The position numbers and the translations under genes were made by a program. Positions 46,712 through 49,300 of a stretch of 49,300 nucleotides of DNA are shown one piece after another (position 1 is the stretch's first letter; each line of letters begins with the position of its first letter). Source of the DNA: Gammaproteobacteria bacterium (GTDB lineage Bacteria; Pseudomonadota; Gammaproteobacteria; Granulosicoccales; Granulosicoccaceae). Under the pieces are notes generated by a model that ran no database searches, had not been told where the DNA came from, and saw only the letters and a program-made list of their open reading frames with translations. Where the stretch lies: contig JAHQVR010000076.1 in NCBI GenBank assembly GCA_019634245.1, positions 1-49,300 of the forward strand. Reading direction: 5' to 3'.

Positions 46712-47496
46712 GAATTTCCTGAAACATCCTGTTCGTTGTGTTCAGTATATTGGCCTTTGCTCAGTTGGATCATTTTAGTGGTTCGTTTGCGCATCTGTAT
46801 GTTGATGAGTTCGACCACTATCGAAAAGGCCATTGCAAAGTAGATGTAGCCTTTAGGTACATGGAAGTCGAGACCCTCAGCGATCAGTGTCATACCCACC
46901 AATATCAAGAACGACAAAGCCAAAATTTTAATCGTCGGGTTGGCGTCCACGAACTCACTTATCGATTTGGCTGCCATCAGCATTACCCCTACGGCAATCA
47001 CTATTGCAATAACCATGACAGAAACCTGCTCAACCAGTCCCACTGCGGTGATAACAGAGTCGAGTGAAAAGACAATATCCAGAATGGCGATTTGGATCAA
47101 AACGCTATAGAAACTGGCCGTTTTTACGGAAGCTTGTTTTGGGTCGTGATATTCGAGACTGTCGTGAATTTCCCGCGTCGATTTCGTTAGTAGAAATAAG
47201 CCACCGCCGATTAAAATAGCGTCTCTGCCTGATATTTCATTGCCCATAATCGTGAACCAAGGTTCCACTAAACGCATGACCCAGACAATCGAGAACAGCA
47301 GTGCAAGTCTTGCGCCCATCGCAAGCATCAAACCAATCTTTCGGCCCCGATCGCGCTGTTCCGGTGGCAACCGCCCAACCAGAATTGAAATGAAAATAAT
47401 GTTGTCAATGCCCAGCACGATCTCCAAGGCAGTCAATGTTGCCAAGGCAATCCAGGCTTCCGGACTTGCAATCCACTCAAACACAATGTTCTCCAA
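46708..47496 (-). CDS. TerC-family membrane protein
   Basis: The 262-residue protein contains the TerC signature EIVLGIDNIIFISILVGRLPPEQRDRGRKIGL (residues about 25-56) and several further helices, including DIVFSLDSVITAVG with the conserved acidic residues. The family is involved in metal (Mn or other) handling or membrane protein insertion. It precedes galE on the minus strand with a four-base overlap. This is YgdQ/YoaE-type rather than a tellurite-resistance operon member. Confidence 0.93.
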   Translation of the reverse strand: MENIVFEWIASPEAWIALATLTALEIVLGIDNIIFISILVGRLPPEQRDRGRKIGLMLAMGARLALLFSIVWVMRLVEPWFTIMGNEISGRDAILIGGGLFLLTKSTREIHDSLEYHDPKQASVKTASFYSVLIQIAILDIVFSLDSVITAVGLVEQVSVMVIAIVIAVGVMLMAAKSISEFVDANPTIKILALSFLILVGMTLIAEGLDFHVPKGYIYFAMAFSIVVELINIQMRKRTTKMIQLSKGQYTEHNEQDVSGNS

Positions 47497-47587
47497 GGGG
47501 CCAACTTATCGATGGGAAATTGGGTGGTTCAGTCGCTAGCTAATTACACACTCAAGAGCTGAGGCTAAGTGTAACATTGTGATTGTG

Positions 47588-49300
47588 ATGAACCGGGCTG
47601 ACAAAAACATCGACACCTTTGAGTGGCAGGACGCGTTGCAGAAAAATGCCGTGTTGCTAACGGTAAACCAGCGTTTGGCACGACACTATCACTCGATGTA
47701 TCAAGATTGGCGGATGTCTCAGGGAGCTGTCAGTTGGGAGACTCCGCAAATACTTCCGTTAGATGCCTGGTTGGCGCAGCTTCATCAGTTAGCAGTCGCG
47801 CAGTCGCTGAGTAAAAAAGTCCTTTTGCATGATCTAGCGGCTCGTCAACTGTGGCGTCAATGTATTGAGTGGGACTTGACTCACTATCGGGGAAACGATG
47901 CACTGGTGTCGCTACTGAATGTAGATGCCGCGGCGGCCGAAGCCGGTAAAGCTTGGTCCATTGAACATCAGTGGCAGGTTAACGTTCCTAATGATACTCC
48001 CTTGTCCAAGGATCAATGCGCTTACGCTCGGTGGCGCAAGCGCTACCAGCGGCGCTGCCTTGAGGAAGGTTGGATCGACTCATCGATGCTGGGACTGCAT
48101 GTTGTTGAACTACTCAGGGCGCCTTCGGGGTTGGACATTCCGCAGCACGTGCTAACAGCCGGATTTCTTAGTATCAATCCGTTGCAGCAGATGCTCCTGG
48201 AGCAGCTTACAAAAAACGGCATCCAGTGCGATGACATTCCGTTGCTCGGTCGTGAACCCCAAAATTGTTGTCAATCCATCTATGACGGTGGCGCCGAAGA
48301 ATTGGCCTCGGTAGCAGCACGGTGTCGGCGACTACTCGAGGCATCTCCAACCTGCCGAATGGGTGTCGTTGTGCCAGCCCTTGCCATGCGCCGTCAAGCG
48401 TTGGTGCGAGCATTCGATGCAGAGTTTTTTCCAGGGCTAAATCCAGAGCAAATAATGGCCATAGGTCGGCCATATGATGTGTCTTTGGGTGTGCCTCTGC
48501 TGGAACTGCCGCCGATTCGGGCAGCGATCACCTCCTTGCAATTCTTGATTGCCGGATTGGATTCTTCTGCAGTATCCCAATGGCTCGTCAGTCCTTATTT
48601 AATAGACGCCACTGGTCAGGCGGTGGCGAGACGTCGATTGGACCAAGCGTTACGCCGCGAATCGTTGCAAAGATACACACTGACCACTTGGCACCCTGCC
48701 AAAGGTGACTCCGCATTGGTGAGGGCGATTGCCGCAGTGGGGAAGCTACAGGTGAGATCGTCCAAGACTTTGAGCGACTATGCCGATTTTTTCTCTAAGG
48801 TATTGGAAGCACTGGGTTGGCCAGGCCACTCCTTGGGCAGTGAAGAATTCCAGGCAGTCCAGGTTTGGCAGTCTGTATTGGACGATATGCAGCACGTTGA
48901 TGATGGGAGCGCATTGAGCGCCCCGCAGGCGTTTGTAGAACTTCAGCGGTTGTGTCGAGATCGCGTTTTTCAACCTGAATCTGCACGGGTGCCGATTCAG
49001 GTGATGGGAAGATTGGAGAGTCACGGACTGAGCTTCGATGCCTTGATGTTGGTGGGAATGGACTCTGCCCATTGGCCACCGTCAACGTCGGCCAACACAT
49101 TCCTACCGTTTTCCATCCAAAAAGAGGCGGGTGTACCAGAGAGTTCCAAAGAACATCAATTGGCCTTGGCGCGCGCTGAGCTATCGTTCTGGCAATCAGC
49201 TGCTAAGCAAGTTTGGTTTACCTCAGCACGATTAAGAGAGGGTCAGGAGTGTTCGACGACCGATTTGTTAAGTGCAGTGGCATTGGAGCGGTGTGATGAA
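47588..49300 (+). CDS. AddB-like 'probable DNA repair protein' (TIGR03623 type), partial
   Basis: The frame is open from ATG 47588 to the right edge (571 residues) with no stop, so the 3' end is missing. The protein begins MNRADKNIDTFEWQDAL and has NAVLLTVNQRLARHYHSMYQDW, then the ILPLDAWLAQL and RMGVVVPALAMRRQALVRAF segments. Late in the window, IQVMGRLESHGLSFDALMLVGMDSAHWP appears. These match the proteobacterial family annotated as probable DNA repair protein, whose C-terminus (not seen) usually carries a PD-(D/E)XK nuclease domain as in AddB/RecB. It is divergent from the terC gene. Confidence 0.85.
   Translation, partial: MNRADKNIDTFEWQDALQKNAVLLTVNQRLARHYHSMYQDWRMSQGAVSWETPQILPLDAWLAQLHQLAVAQSLSKKVLLHDLAARQLWRQCIEWDLTHYRGNDALVSLLNVDAAAAEAGKAWSIEHQWQVNVPNDTPLSKDQCAYARWRKRYQRRCLEEGWIDSSMLGLHVVELLRAPSGLDIPQHVLTAGFLSINPLQQMLLEQLTKNGIQCDDIPLLGREPQNCCQSIYDGGAEELASVAARCRRLLEASPTCRMGVVVPALAMRRQALVRAFDAEFFPGLNPEQIMAIGRPYDVSLGVPLLELPPIRAAITSLQFLIAGLDSSAVSQWLVSPYLIDATGQAVARRRLDQALRRESLQRYTLTTWHPAKGDSALVRAIAAVGKLQVRSSKTLSDYADFFSKVLEALGWPGHSLGSEEFQAVQVWQSVLDDMQHVDDGSALSAPQAFVELQRLCRDRVFQPESARVPIQVMGRLESHGLSFDALMLVGMDSAHWPPSTSANTFLPFSIQKEAGVPESSKEHQLALARAELSFWQSAAKQVWFTSARLREGQECSTTDLLSAVALERCDE

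Overview
This 49.3 kb window is dense bacterial chromosome of roughly balanced base composition, with bacterial operons, Shine-Dalgarno sites and several GTG/TTG starts. The gene content (glnS, fadB-fadA, sixA, an IbaG-type BolA protein, grxD, rnt, a TfpX/TfpZ-like pilin accessory gene, tRNA-Thr) points to a free-living, probably marine, aerobic gammaproteobacterium. I cannot name the genus. No insertion sequence, phage, CRISPR array or rRNA is visible. Both ends cut genes: a peptide-type ABC permease at the left and an AddB-like DNA repair protein at the right.

Layout. 1-755: ABC permease (minus). 920-5081: tight five-gene plus-strand run (P-loop kinase-like protein, extradiol dioxygenase, MhpA-type flavin hydroxylase, LysE exporter, AAC(6')-like acetyltransferase). 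5.1-11.7 kb: envelope and housekeeping genes (lipoproteins, S9 peptidase, ibaG, sixA, two LysM/SH3-like lipoproteins). 12-17.8 kb: glnS, lytic transglycosylase, YdjA-like nitroreductase, M61 aminopeptidase, regulator-less biotin ligase. 17.9 kb: tRNA-Thr(TGT) with a clear promoter. 18.2-29.8 kb: fadBA, followed by a seven-gene unit (oligopeptide-type ABC transporter, aldehyde dehydrogenase, SDR, NylC/DmpA-type autoproteolytic amidase). 29.8-34.5 kb: Sel1-like protein, a secreted beta-propeller protein and a five-heme lipoprotein cytochrome. 34.8-38.2 kb: polysaccharide export protein, outer-membrane barrel, rfbF and an RfbC-type epimerase. 38.2-43.5 kb: DUF2853-like protein, TfpX-like protein, argDF, Mn-type sod, grxD, rnt. 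43.6-49.3 kb: membrane protein, Ser/Thr kinase fused to a degenerate cyclic-nucleotide fold, terC-galE, DNA repair gene.

How the genes may work together. The operon at 21.6-29.8 kb reads as uptake of a peptide- or amide-like compound, hydrolysis by the P1-family enzyme, then aldehyde and alcohol oxidation, beside beta-oxidation genes. The 920-5081 operon reads as aromatic hydroxylation and ring cleavage coupled to export and acetylation, but no later meta-cleavage enzymes are present. The propeller-cytochrome pair may be a periplasmic oxidation/electron-transfer unit. IbaG and GrxD are known partners in Fe-S metabolism, and both are present. The least explained items are the two multi-gene operons, the propeller-cytochrome pair, the kinase whose cNMP fold has lost its phosphate-binding arginine and which sits behind a five-codon mini-ORF, and several strong inverted repeats in intergenic DNA (sod-grxD, rnt upstream, LysM leader).
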